A stretch of DNA of 39,082 bases from Phoronis australis (Eukaryota > Phoronida > Phoronidae). The DNA lies in contig NMRA01000026.1 of the NCBI GenBank assembly GCA_002633005.1, positions 726,734 through 765,815 of the forward strand, written 5' to 3'. Positions 13,001 through 25,384 of the stretch are shown piece after piece. Every line of letters starts with the position of its first letter. The stretch's first letter is position 1. The notes beneath the pieces are model-generated. The model saw only the letters and a list, made by a program, of their open reading frames with translations, did not search any database and was not told the origin of the DNA. The position numbers and the translations under genes were made by a program.

Positions 13001-16000
13001 TTTGCTCATGTATAAATCGCCTAGCTGAAACAGCGTGTCAATCACCTCAATATGGTCGTCTCCGTAGATTTTCTTATATTTGACCAACACCCTCTCCATG
13101 AAACCTATGGCCCCTATTGGATCACCCTGGTCCCTTTTGATTCTTGCCATGTTTTTCAACATCGTGGCAACGTGTTTTTCACTAACTGAGTTGGCCTGAA
13201 CAGTCCGGAAAATGTTAAAACTCCGAATATAAAGAAACAGAGCTTGCATCATTTCTTTCTTCTGCAGTAACATGTCGGCAAGTCTTGAAATGGCGAAAGC
13301 TATAGTAACAGTGACAGCATTACCGGTTATTGGTGGTATTGTCTGGTCTGCTTCTTCCTGAATACTACTTGAAGAGGATAACCTATCTTTTCTGTACTTG
13401 TCTCTCAACTGTGCAAGTCTCTTTTTGTGATCTTCCGCATCATCTGGAAGTAAGCTAGGAACACTTGACCGCTTTTCTTCACCTGAAACGCGAGATTCTG
13501 TGGAAGACGTCTTGAAATCACGAAATGAGTGTGTGCGCGCAATACCAGTGCAACGCTTGCTTGTTCGAAAAGAGAAGGCCCTTCTTAAAGAGCTTGACGA
13601 TCTGCATGGTTGTATATTTGCGTCATCACACGTGATGCTGTCTTGGTGCAAAATGACTGATCTTGGACGGCTTCGTGGAGCACGTGAACTGCTCTCCTCA
13701 GGCGGCGTCCATTCCGCCTCTTCCGGTTCGTCAGTTGGAACGTCACACGTTTCACTCACATCCGAGTCACTGTCGTCTATAGGTTCCTCTGGAGATTCGT
13801 TTTCCAGCTTATTATTGCAGTACGTCATCAGATTTTGCACCCAAGTCAGCTCTGGTGGGCTTCCTTTTGCTCCTTGTGCATCTCCGGTTTCCTCGCCGGG
13901 CAAAACTTTTTTGACCTCGCTGCTTATACTTTTGTTTTTCATCACAGCGGTTTTATACAGACTTGCCAGCAATTCAATGTCAATGCATCTGAAGGCGTTT
14001 CGCGCAGCGTCAATCAAATCGTCAAGTTCCTCTGATTTATTCTCTACCGATTTGCTGTCGTTTATTCCCTCTTTCAGAAGTGTAAGTGACGCTATCAACC
14101 ACCATCGTGCTTCCATGGTGTTATATCGCGCTTTCTTGGCTTTTCGTGAATATACCTCCGCCAAATCATTGAGAGCTTTAACATATATTTCTCTGTTTTT
14201 ACCGGGAAGCTCTCTCGCATTTGTTACTATCTTGCACAGCAGACGTTCAGCAGATGCCATTTTACAGCTGCTCAGAAACTGTTGCGCTTCGTTTAACCAT
14301 TCTTTAAGGTCGTCGTTAGTTGTTAGCGCTACCTGTTGGTCGTCTGTTGCTTCGTCGCTGACGTCATTCTTCTACAAAAAACAACACAAACTAACCTTTA
14401 AACATAACACACTTAAATATTTATTGACATCTGGCGTTGTTCCTTAATTGAATTGCCAATTTGTAATTTGGTAAACTAGTTTGTGGGCTATGAACCTAAG
14501 AACTAATTTGATGTGTAGGGCCTAGAGTTACTCGCAATTGTTATTAATAATTTGAATCATAACATGGCCTCGGTGATTCATGTTACGATTATTGGAAACG
14601 AAGACGCTGGTGATTCGATGCTGCTCCCTTTTAATATTTACATCTGATGACCCGGTTAACTGAGCCTCGTCTGTGTTTGTTCGAGATCCATGAGTGTTTA
14701 TCTGTTTAGCGTATTCTTATTCAGTAAATGGATGTTTTTGAGGGTAAACTAATAATGTTTATTTGACAAGTTTTCAACTTCATGACTCATGTTACCGCCG
14801 TGCATTATATGTCTTCTTCCCAACGTTTGGCCGCCCGCGTTAATGAGCCATGGCTCGGGGTCGGTAAACTCTCAAGGCAACAAAAATATTCACCTGACTG
14901 AATAAAAACCATACTAGTTTCACAGGATGGCAAACAACCCGCATTTTATCTAGTAATATTTGACGTAGCTTAGTAAATCATGTCAAGAAGTCATTTTTTA
15001 TATTTATTTCTAGTCTTGGATTACTTTGAAGTCATCACCATAGTGACAAAAGTTTCCAAAGATGATTTTGGCTCATGGTAGCCGCGTGGTAGCAAACGGC
15101 TTGTTTTTGCATTCAGCGGCTCAATGGACCGTACAGCGTTGTATGAGTGTAACGTAAATACAAGTTAGAACCAGTCTGTTATTGATTTTGGTAAGGTTCT
15201 TAAATAAATTTATGTGACGTCTTCACCGTGTATATTTTCAAATTTGCCGATTTCGGCATAAATGGTGAAGCTTTTGTTATTGTTGCTACATGTAATTTTC
15301 TCCAAAAGTGACAGTGAATAGAAGCCGTGTGGATTTTTTTTTGTTTTTTGACCTCCCCTCTCTGATCAGTCGGCGCCATCGAATTTCACCCCACCCTGTT
15401 GTCATCAGATCTCATCACTCTCAGTCACCACGTCCAGTCTTCTTAGGTCTATTTAAGCAAGACTAGAAAAGTCACTGCTTAAAAATTTAGGTTATAAATA
15501 CCACCATTTTGTGGCTTTTGACAGGAGCAAACCGCGATCTGGGCGTAGACTCACAATCATCTATTTTTATACCCTCAGCATGTCTTTAAGCTCATCAAGT
15601 TAACAGGCTGTGTTCTAGGTCAGATTATCACATACACCGCGCTCTCATGTGTTGTGACAAGCCAGTCTGTAGTATTAATCTAAAACGCATTTTTTCAATT
15701 CATTTAACAGGTTAGCCAATATTGTCAGAGAAGATTTCAAGTGAATACTGTTTTGTTGAAGCCCCACATTTAAAACACTGCTATTTTTAAGCGACTATAA
15801 ATCCGCTTTCCACCACGGAGCAAAAATGGCTAAGACCATTCATCGTTATGTAATTTCACCTTGTTCTTGCTTGATACTAGAACGTACAAATTGTCACGGC
15901 GTGTCATTTTTTGCGCCGAGCGTAAAATGAACTTCTCTACTTCTTTGCAAATCCAGAAATTAACTCCCACCCGAGTGAGAATCAAGTCAAGACCAATTTT

Positions 16001-16504
16001 ATAGCAGGAAATAGCTTTGTAGACGGAACGCAGATTTACAACTGCTTTAAGGGAAATTTGAATATCCAGTGTTTTAGACAACTGACACGATAAAACGATG
16101 AGCGTCCAGACAGTCGGTAGCAAAATTTCGAAACGAATCTGCTTCTAGGAAATTTTAGCAATTCAAAAGGGTTCCCCTCGAAGTTTTTTTTAAAATGCAC
16201 GCGCATTATCATTATCTCCAGTCTATGTTGCCCCCACCCCACACCCCTAGATCGGGGTTCGTTATTGTTTGAAAGTAAATACTTGATTTCGACGATTAGC
16301 ATACAGCACTACCGTCGATAGAAATAAAAAATCATCCAAAGGTTATGTACAAATTCGTGTCAAGTTCCTTACCGCATGTTCATTAATTTGCGGTGCATTT
16401 TGGCGGTCGTTGTCAGTGCCCTGGTCTGCCTGTTTGTGTTCGTTGTCAGCATGTGCTGGTGCGCCCTTCGCGAGCTCTTCCCTGATCGAAACACCAGACG
16501 ACAT
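10009..16504 (-). CDS. Large TPR-like repeat protein with tandem acidic-aromatic C-terminal motifs
   Basis: Coding exons on the minus strand are 16504-16373, 14371-10727 and 10152-10009, all joined in phase 0, giving about 1306 residues. The frame stays open upstream of the Met codon at 14260 back to a TTTTTTGTAG acceptor at 14372. The exon at 16373-16565 then supplies Met at 16502-16504 and donor GCG|GTAAGG. The last donor is CAG|GTTTGT and the stop is TAA at 10009-10011. Residues 1-80 look disordered. Residues 238-271 are strongly acidic and 271-380 are Ser/Arg-rich. From about 396 to 1126 there are helical-hairpin repeats of TPR type (for example near 595-627, 772-809 and 857-897), many with a GxxY or LGxxY pattern. 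The tail has DEEEWTVFEEYT at W1181 and DEEEEWVVFDDYT at W1289. TPR arrays bind peptides or scaffold complexes; no enzyme motif is visible. The solenoid loosely recalls kinesin light chain or nephrocystin-3, but I cannot name an orthologue. If the last intron is retained, the tail changes to about 24 hydrophobic residues ending at 10652. Confidence 0.85.
10153..10726 (-). other. Last intron of the TPR gene, with a foldback repeat
   Basis: Donor CAG|GTTTGT and acceptor TTTTTCACCAG bound a 574-base intron. The arms 10481-10516 and 10541-10576 are imperfect inverted copies (TTAGCCGGGTCAACCGGC on the left, its diverged complement on the right). The loop between them carries a smaller AAGAA/TTCTT stem. 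Weaker pairing seems to extend outward to about 10450 and 10600, so this is probably a small foldback transposon. Confidence 0.6.
14372..16372 (-). other. First coding-region intron of the TPR gene
   Basis: This 2.0 kb intron runs from donor GCG|GTAAGG to acceptor GTTGTTTTTTGTAG. I see no convincing exon or element inside it. Short open frames near 15830-16302 have no splice support. Confidence 0.6.
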
Positions 16505-17000
16505 TTCCTCTTCGATATTCCTGCTGCCTTCCGTTCCTTTGGGCCGACTTCTAAATCTTGAAAATCTAAAACAATTTTAACCGAGTTAAACCAAGCACTT
16601 ACAGTTTTTTACCTTAAATCGTCAGCCTATGAACGACATCAAAAGCAATACGTTACGTGTTATTTACGTGGTGGAGCTCCGGTGAATCCACTAGTGCAGA
16701 CGACGTACGTCAACATTGGAAGTGCAGACACACGCCGTTGACGTTGCAACTGAACGCGTTCATGTGAAGTTGTGGGCTTTAAGGCATAGCATGGCCGAGA
16801 CATTTGAACCTTACGATCAACACCTCATCACCCTGGCAACAGCCATCCATCATTTTGACGTGTTGTTTCTCTTCCTCCAGCGAGCAACCATATTTTAAGT
16901 TCTAACAATGATATTGTAAAATCTTAATGAAAAGGTTATCATTCGGCTTGGTTTATTGGTTTCGCCAGAAAAATTCTCTTATCGCTTTGGCAATGTCGAT
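16505..17000 (-). promoter_or_regulatory. Probable 5' UTR and promoter area of the TPR gene
   Basis: The first coding exon stays open upstream of its Met codon to an acceptor-like TTGTTTTAG at 16566, beyond which the frame is closed by a stop. This suggests at least one further 5' exon, probably non-coding. The stretch 16690-16790 is richer in CpG than its surroundings, and a minus-strand AAATATGGTTGC (16886-16897) resembles a YY1 site. Several minus-strand ATG codons here open only very short frames. The transcription start cannot be fixed by eye. Confidence 0.35.
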
Positions 17001-17670
17001 CTCTCCAGACCATTCCCACGGAGTAAGTGAAAGCGCGTACTCATTTTCAAATTCCAAATAAATGCATGTAAATGAGATTTTGCTGATTCTGATTGGACCG
17101 GTGACTTAATGTCGGCATTAGCTCGTCACACGAACGTCCGAACCTTGTCACCTAGAGAGTTGAGTTGAGTTGTGTTGTCACATTGATTACAAAATAATAA
17201 ACATGTCTAAAGGTGTTCTTGTCCATTTCGGGACTTTAAGTGAAATCAATTCTAAAAATCCCGACATTCTATAAGACTCCTGCCTTTCAGAGAAAATTTA
17301 GAACTGATGCATTTGAAAATCTGGGATTCAGAATCTTTGTGAATCCTCGTGAAAATTAATTGTAAACTATCATGTTTACTAACTGCGCCACCTGCTGGTG
17401 TGATGTCACAAACAATCACAAGGGCACTATATGAAATAAAAATTGATTACTGAGTGTCATTTTTCTTTTTTCCAAGTCTTCACAATGTTGAGCATTAATT
17501 GGAGCAGTGGTAAAAAAGTCCGTTTTATTATCATTAACTTTAGGATGACACCTTGTATGTTTCCTCCGTTTGCTTGGTGCTTTCATGCAAGCCTACAGTT
17601 TGTGTTCCTTTTTGTGACGTCACATAAGGTTGGTATAACTGGTCAATTATTTACAAACATGAGGCCCGCG

Positions 17671-17875
17671 CCAAGAAAACTGATTTAGCTATGACAAATC
17701 TTAAATTTAAGCCAATTGTAAGATAAAACTTCAGTTTGTCTGAAGTCCGTTTCAAGTTTGACTTAAAATTTGTCTGAAGTTCAACTATCTTTATCAGGCG
17801 TGGACATTTCAAAGTTTGGAACTTGAGACAAATCTTAAGACTTGACTCAAAAATGAACATAAGCCAGTTTCTTGG
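17671..17875. mobile_element. Small inverted-repeat element (MITE-like), 205 bp
   Basis: It starts CCAAGAAAACTG and ends CAGTTTCTTGG, complementary apart from one extra A. Inside, the words GACAAATCTTAA, TTTGTCTGAAGT and ACTTGAGACAAA recur in both orientations, as in a foldback element. No clear target duplication was found. Confidence 0.4.
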
Positions 17876-18629
17876 ACCGGGTCCCTGAATTATGTACGCT
17901 GAGAATAAAATACTGGCAATTAGTTTGAAAATATAAACACGTGAGTGATCAAAGCGACTTCAAACTAGTTGAAATGGAGATGACAAAACGTGTGATATTT
18001 CGTTTAAAATCCCATGCAGCGGAAACTACATAAAGTCGCAAACTTCAAATTAGCGGTGACGAATGTTCCTGATGAATCATTCGCTTTATGGTTTCATGAT
18101 GTGCAATTAGGAACGCCAACTCTCAAAATTACAAAGGGTTACACCATTAAACATAATGAAGATCTGTGGTTTTCGAAGATGGCGCTACAGTCGTGAGGCT
18201 TAACTATTAAACAATGGCAGTAAAAAATAACAGATGTGACAAATAGAAATCGTTGGAAACAAAGTCGTGTTACCTTTGTGCTCATCAAAAAGCATTTCAT
18301 TTAGCGCGGGGGTGGAACTCCACCAAGTTTAAAAAGAAATTTTAGACCATTAGCACAATTTTACTACCATTAGATCAAGTAAAACCTTTGCATAACAATA
18401 GCTTTGACCATTCCTTGCAAAGTCTACTAAACCGACCAGCCTGACTGACGCTTAGACGGCTGTGGATAAAGTCACCGGTCACCTCAAACCACAGGATGTG
18501 GTATGCTGCGACACAATGAGACAGTGTCGCCGCTGAAGAATAATTTGTATATCTCATGGGAAACACTAATTACCATATGACAGAAACAGGCTTGTGAGAA
18601 ATCACCAAAACAGCATCATTATACCCGTG

Positions 18630-18795
18630 ACCAGAAATTTTATGAGCTTACTCTGAAGAAACAACTGTCAGCCAGTTCTGTCTGAGCTCAGAGATCACTT
18701 CTAAACTGAGTAAGGAACAAGATAGAACCAATCACGGCATATGGTACGTTTTAATCAAAACTTGAACGAAAGTACGGGTATAAAGCCCCTTTAAG
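18630..18795. repeat. Divergent dispersed repeat, copy 1 (partner at 28900-29070)
   Basis: Both copies share GTGACC, then ATTTTATGAGCTTA, then AACTGTCAG, GAATCACCTGTAA-like and GGAACA words, in the same order and with similar spacing. Both end at a CTTTAAGT or CTTTAAAGT word. The family is unnamed and non-coding. Confidence 0.45.
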
Positions 18796-21573
18796 TGTCC
18801 CTATAGCAAGGGTCTGTCATCTGTAAGGTCTTTCGGCGCTTACCTCCTCCGGTAGTCGGCACCAAAATTAGAACAGATGCAAAGTTGCAACGTTTTGGAA
18901 TAATGGAGTAGCGTCTCGCCCCACTGAAAAATTGGCCGTTTGGCGAATAATAGCCTAACCCAAATGCGAAGGTTATCTCGTTTCAGTAGCGGCACATAGA
19001 TCTCCACAGGTATTTTTGGCGTCCTCGTGTGACCAGTTTCATTGTTGATTTCACAATAAAGGGATTATAAAGGGGGTGTCGGAATTTTTATTCTTCTTAT
19101 GCAGTCACTTCACTTTAGACTTTAATCATTAAAAGCGCCTCTGAACTTCGGTAAATGGTTTTAACGACGCGATTTCACTACTGGGCAATGTAGTGACGCC
19201 AGTGGCTATCGTGGTCGGTTACCTATAGAATGATTTGTATGTGAATTCATCGAAACAAGTAGGCTATTACCATAAAAATTCGATCGAAACAAATAACTTA
19301 ATGGACCTGAAAAGTATTAGATAACAAACTGATGACCGTATGGCCTGGTGGATGACCTTTGGCTGAATTGATGGCCTATATCCGTTTTCTTTCTACGGCT
19401 CCTCGTTCTTGCCAGCTCGTCGTTCACAGATTCATAACACATTAATTTTCGGAAGCAAAAAGAATTTAGCTCTAGTTGAGCAGAGAATATAAACAAAAAG
19501 TGCTACAACTGAACTAGACGGAAATTCACCCGATGCAGAAGACAACCTAGTATTGTCTAGCCGGGGTTCTTCTGTGTCCAATTTGTTCAACAATTTTGAC
19601 AGTGAACAAGTTCGAGGCCGGGATGGACTGTAATAGCCTCCCGTATGTTGCCTCGGGGCATAAACATCAATTGCTGGTCTTTCAAAACGCCGTACGTGGT
19701 AGTAAACTCCAGGATTCAGAACGCTACCCTAGATTTGTAACGCTTCACTCATTCTCACCTTTTCTCCTTTTGACCTATGTTGATAAGTATTACACGAATA
19801 TTAATGACACTGTGAACCTTGTTCTGATCAAAACATTTTTTTTTCACGCGTAGTCAACCTTCCAAAGCAACGTTATTGCGTTCTTATCCTTTGTTTGAAT
19901 TAAACTTGGTTACAATAATTCGCCTGGAATTCCCCTGCCGGTAATCTACTGCACTAGCGACTGGAATTAGCCTGTTGCGACCAAAGGTAACATCATTTAT
20001 ACACATGTTTATTACGACCACGTAACTAGATGGGCCTGAGACATTGGCTACAGTTGTAGCCACAGAATCATTTTTAATCGAGTGAGGAAAAATGTGAGAT
20101 TTTATTGCAGTTAGCGAGAGGCCTAAATCAAAAGTTGTTGCCTCACGGAAGGCGTGGCTTTACTGACTCTCCGATATTCCTGTTTTGAGCACACAATCTT
20201 ACCCGTCAACTCATGGTCAACCGATCTACTGAATTTCAGGTCCTCACAAATCCGTAGCTTTTCCGCACTTCATTGTACACACGACACGTCCGTTTTAACC
20301 AGTACACAGACGCTAACTGGAGGTACGTGTGTTAAACAGCTAACAGTTATTAGATAATACCCAACAATGCAGAACAAATAAAATAGAAGCGTTTTCGCAT
20401 TAGCGAACGAGGTTTTGAATGAGAGCGTGATTGAAATGGCTTTACGTGTCGATGGAATGCTGGTACTGGATAAATACGACGGTAACAATAGTTATTCAGA
20501 CATAACGTGTCAAATAGTTGCGCTATATTAACCCAGTAAACTATGGCGCGTGGGATGCGTCGATCTTACCTTTACTCGCCCCTTGCTTGGGGTCCTGTGA
20601 AGCAAAATATATAAAGTGGACTCCTCACTCTTCGGATAACTCCATGACGAGCTGAGCGGCCTTCTCACACAGCTGAATGAGCCAGACACTTAAAATAACG
20701 TCTGTTTGTATATGTTAGTCAGGAGGATGACCTTTGGCGATGGCTCGAATTTCAGCTAACTGACGCAGCCATGTGATTTATTTAGAGCACCAGGGCAAGG
20801 TTTACCCTAATGAAATTTAATACAAACATTCTTCCTCAATTACGATGGAGTGGGGATTTTCTTCAACGCAATACAATTCTTGCGCATTACTCGTCGATTT
20901 AGGCTGGATTAATTTTTTTATTTAACCCGGAAGTGAACACTGACCCCGCCTTCCCTGGTGGTGAGTGACGGGTAAACGATGAATACCTAAGAAATGACGT
21001 TGAGAATGCCTGGGGGCCAAATTTACAAGAGCGCTTATTCTAAACCTCTTCAATTATGGCACACTCACCTTGTCCACGGAATATGATTGAATCAATTTAT
21101 TTATCATACCCAAATGTGTTAAAGGAACAATTGCTGTTTTACGGCCGAAAATAAAAAACGCGTTTTGGGATGGCATAGAATTCCCGAAGTTATAGCTTCG
21201 AATAGAGTTATAAAACAACACAACTTCTACAGCAGCTTGCATAAGGCATTTTCATAGTGGCTTACTATTTGTGCATCTACAAACGCATATCTGAAATGGA
21301 AGAGGATCAAATAGGAACTGACAAAATAAAGACCTCCCCTGACTCTTGCTAAACTAACACGTATAGTCATGGATTCTATATCACAAAATTACTTCGAAGC
21401 ATTACTCCTATTACATAGGTTGAAAGTATGCTGACCAATTTTTACCACATTGACTGCACATCCGATCAAAATTGTTCCAATGAGACGCTGGGAATCCAAG
21501 CCAAGGCCAAAAAGCGTATTTGTTTCTGGTCTGCATTCAGATTCAGTTTAAGACTAATGCGCTCTGATACGCC

Positions 21574-21743
21574 GTAAAATGTAACAATTCCGTAAAATGT
21601 AACTGCTACATTTTACGCCATTGTTACATTTTACGTCGCTGGGCATCTCCTAAAATGTAACAAGCTGTTACATTTTTTTAAGTGTTACAATGTACGTCGA
21701 ATGCACAGGCGAAAAATGTACCGGGTCCCTTGTTACATTTTAC
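21574..21743. repeat. Cluster of TAAAATGTAAC half-sites in alternating orientation
   Basis: About nine copies of the word GTAAAATGTAACA or its complement TGTTACATTTTAC, some degenerate, occur within 170 bases. They lie in both orientations and are often preceded by CG. Adjacent opposite copies form short palindromes. A second cluster lies at 23346-23446. This could be a palindromic transposon remnant or a clustered binding site. Confidence 0.6.
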
Positions 21744-22839
21744 CAGAGCGACGTCATATTTCTTGAGTTTGCATGGTATATTTGCCACACGGAGGAAAAC
21801 GGTCAACACACTTAACGCCTTCTTTCTCGGATTGTTTGAATGAAATTCTATCTAATGTGCCAGCTCGAATTTAAAGATGTGTCCCTATGTGCTTTCCATT
21901 GTTTTTGACACGTGTAGTTTCTTGGTATTGTCAAAAATGTGTCCCGCACAGTTTCAACTACAGACAAAAGGAGTTTCCAGGATCAGGTAGCAATTTTTTA
22001 TTGTTAAAATGTTCTTGCAATTTTTTATTGGCGCTCACATGTCATAAACGAATTGTGTATCCGGCTTTACAATAAACACATTTCCCTTGGTCAGCACAAC
22101 AGAAACAATGACATCGTATTTGGGTGGTATTTATCATATTTCTTTGGGAACAAACGACAATAACAAAAATTTTAATTCACGAAGAATTTAATTTCGGAAG
22201 CTAATTTGATAGAAAAAAACACCCGTTTTTCAGTGTTATTTGCCTTTGAATGATCTCTGATGCAGTTATTGCCTTGCTGATGCCGACGGGTTCTGTCTAC
22301 CACCTTAGTTACGAATGACACTTTTTTAAGACATTGTGGAGGCAGGAAATAAAAGCACACATTTATTTGCTGTACGTTGGCAGATTTTGGCAATGCAACA
22401 GCAAAAGATCGCCTCTGAGAAGAGCGAGCCAATAGTTCAAAATAGTGGAGGCATAGTAACGTGTTTTAAGCAGCTTAAAAAATGAATGAAATATCATTGT
22501 AACGGTTCCTTTTTATGTCAGTAGTGATATTCGGTTGCAAGCGCCATGTCAAGTTTTTTGGCGCGAAACGGGGCTCGTGATGGGGCTACTGTAAAAAGGC
22601 CTGCTTAATTAACGGCTGGATTGTGCTATGACACCCGTATTTTGATGTTTTTCACCAATGCATGTATTTTAGATTTAAAAATAGTCATTTTGGCACCATG
22701 GTAGGTCTTTAAGGCTGAACAGAGGAGTCCCTTTAAAATCCTTTTGAAACAGCACTCGCTGTCCACTATGGGAAGTCCGGTGAAAACCTTGAATTATAAA
22801 TGATATGATTTTAAAATCTTTGAGGACCCTGATGCATTA

Positions 22840-23025
22840 GAACTTTGCTAAACATGTACTGTGTATATTGCACTGTGTCCTCAATAAATAAATTCAAAAA
22901 TATTCCTAATAATGATAATAATAATAACGATAACAGGTAATAATAGTGATAGTGGTGATAGTAGTATTAACAGTAATGGTAGTAATAATATTAATAGTAA
23001 TGTAATACTAATAATAATGATAATG
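22840..23025. repeat. AATAAA followed by an AAT-type microsatellite, possible retroelement tail
   Basis: TCAATAAATAAATTC near 22879-22893 is followed by about 115 bases of imperfect AAT/GAT/AGT trinucleotides to about 23022. A poly(A)-type signal running into a simple repeat is typical of the 3' end of a LINE or SINE. No reverse-transcriptase sequence is seen upstream, so any source element would be truncated. Confidence 0.4.
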
Positions 23026-23345
23026 TGTAGCCAGATTGATGCAGTGTCAACCACCAGGGTTTTTTCATAGTAAAAAAATCTACAAAATGGAGTCATTTTT
23101 GTCAAATACTATCTAAAAGGGTGCCTTTTCTGATTTTCTGGAACAGTAGTGCGCGAAAATGTGAATTTTTACACAAAATTAGTTTCTGAATGGGTCACTT
23201 TTTGTCAGAGCCCACTCTCTAAACGGGTAGCTATTCACTTTTTCCGGGCGGCACCCCTCGTCCAAAAGTACTCAACTATCCTCGGCCGTGTAAGACACAA
23301 CTTGTTCGTGATTTTGGTCATTTCTTTGAAATATGACGTTGGTCT

Positions 23346-23446
23346 CGTAAAATGTAGCAATGGTACATTTCCCGCATGTGCATCCGACGTAAAATGTAAC
23401 AACATGTTATATTTTAGGAGGGGCTTAGCAACGTAAAATGTAACAA
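23346..23446. repeat. Second cluster of TAAAATGTAAC half-sites
   Basis: Five copies of the same word as at 21574-21743, in alternating orientation (for example ACGTAAAATGTAACAA twice, with ATGTTATATTTTA between them). Confidence 0.55.
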
Positions 23447-24150
23447 TGACGGAAAAACGTAATTTGCCAAACGCAGCTATGCACAACGATGTAAAAATGC
23501 AGTTGGCATTGTTCAAATAGGGTACAGAGCTTGGTTTACTTTTTAGTCGCTTAAATGGCGACGCACAGTTTAAATGTGGCAGTGCAAAATACCGTGATAG
23601 TTACCGCGACTTTTACGACTTGCGGATTATATTTGTGCTTCTGTCTGATGTGTATAATAAATTACTTAATCCCTTCGATTCTCGTCTTTCTTTCTGCCGC
23701 CCGCGAGTCGTTTCTACTGCGGATTCATGAAATGTCGAATTCTACGACGTGCTGTTTGGCAGTTCCACTGAGCCGACTGGTGGATGAGATGGTCTCGCTA
23801 CTATCTGATGACCGTTGAGCCGATAATTGAGAAACTTTTGACAGGCCACCATGCGTCCGCTTACGATTCGGGACTCAAGAACAATGCAAACGAGAATTTT
23901 GGAGAATGACAACAAAATTTCACGATTCGACTTAAGCTGACTGACGGTAAATTGTATGTTCCACTCAAAATACAGAGCATTCGGCATGATAACTTGTAAC
24001 AAATACGGGCACAACATGCACTAGCAGGCATCTTTGTGACAGGCAAATTGTCGAAAGCAGTAATTTAAATATCCAGTGCAACTGGGTACAGGGGTGTATT
24101 GACCACAATGGTGCACGCAGTTCCAAACTTGCCTCGTGACAGCTAAGCAG

Positions 24151-24218
24151 CATGGGCGGCGCACCATAGGGGGCTGGAGCGCTATAGCCCCACTTATTTC
24201 TGCGCTGCGCCGCCCATG
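24151..24218. mobile_element. 68-bp miniature element with 13-bp perfect TIRs and 6-bp target duplication
   Basis: The ends CATGGGCGGCGCA (24151-24163) and TGCGCCGCCCATG (24206-24218) are perfect complements. The flanks repeat AAGCAG at 24145-24150 and 24219-24224. Inside is a second stem, GGGGCT with AGCCCC. The plan, a CATGGGCG-type end followed by a GGGGCT/AGCCCC stem, resembles the end of the 29269-29478 element. This is a very small non-autonomous DNA transposon, far too short to encode anything. Confidence 0.75.
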
Positions 24219-25150
24219 AAGCAGTTGAACTATCATGCGAATGGAGTTTTGCATGGTCAAGTCTACTCTTCCGGGGCGGTCGTCGCGGTGTTTTCTCCGA
24301 AATTCTATTCGTCAAACTCTATTGTGATGATAACAGAATATTTTATTGGAGATATATTCTGTTTAAAGGGGCATACTGGTTTGCGACGCCACTTCCTAAT
24401 GTCCCGACTGTAGCAAAAAGAAAGCCCTGGCACGAGTGTCGATTCAACTGGTTCATACACAGATTTTTGAAGTCATTCTCTTCCCACTTATTTAGGTCTG
24501 ACTTCGTAAACCAGCGCTTCGACAATTTTAAAGCGACTGCATACTGGTTTTTTTTTCGTGAGGTCCAGATTTTTTAACGTTTTGCCAAAAGTCTCTTGTT
24601 GTTGGTCACATTAATCTATTCGATATCTAGAATCTTGTGCCTTCAGTTATTTCTCTCCGCCTTTGTGTGAAAAAGCCATCGAAAACCTTTTGAGTAGTCC
24701 GGAATTCCGACAGTAGAAGGGGGTTTCCATGACCCTTACCCTACACTTAAAAGCATTGTCTTGTAGTGCATTTTATTCCAACTATCATGGACTTCTTGGT
24801 TCCATCATGGTTTGAGATTTCGGGATATGAACCTTTGATGTGGTCCCAGACAAACATGTTTCACTATTTTCTATCATTCAAAATGAACACAGATTTCATC
24901 TACATCTGAATGAGAAATCAAACCCCGTTTCCCAATTAATTGCGACAACGTTTTCATTGAAGTTAGAATTCCGTGATTCGTTATTGAGAATAAGATTGGG
25001 CGTATCGTCAATTAATGTTTTTTAGCATTTTAGGTGGGATTCAATTACCTTTTTGAGCCACATAATACTTTTGTATATGTGAGTACGCAGTGATATGGTG
25101 CTTTACAGGTCTCGGACTCCCCCGCTCAATCTACACATACATGCACACAA

Positions 25151-25202
25151 ACACGCGCGCGCGCGTGCCCGCGGGCGCGCGCGCGCACACACACACACAC
25201 AC
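25151..25202. repeat. Alternating CG and CA tract, Z-DNA-prone
   Basis: Blocks of CG dinucleotides around a central CCCGCGGG palindrome run directly into about ten CA repeats. Most of the 52 bases alternate purine and pyrimidine, the classic composition for Z-DNA. The CG block is also self-complementary. Confidence 0.8.
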
Positions 25203-25384
25203 AAACATACATATAGCATGGTTACGTTAACAAATCGTTTAAAAGAGGAACTCCAAAATTAAGGCATGAATCCGGCAAGTATTAATAATGTGTGCATAGC
25301 TTATAACCACCCCTCCACGATACTGATATAATATTTTCTTTTATGACAATTCCGTCCGCTTAGAATACGTAATTTGTTAATGAG

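Noticed and set aside
13500-14447. Plus-strand open frame of 315 codons
   Set aside because: It lies antisense to the TPR gene's 5' coding part and is Ser/Leu-rich, as expected from the complement of that coding sequence. It has no independent motif.
16699-16900. Further upstream coding exon of the TPR gene
   Set aside because: No minus-strand ATG frame here reaches a donor in the phase needed by the 16565 acceptor, so it is more likely 5' UTR.
23555-23818. Plus-strand frame of 87 codons with two hydrophobic stretches, GPCR-like at first sight
   Set aside because: There are no receptor motifs, no splice sites and a competing antisense frame. Composition alone does not support a gene.
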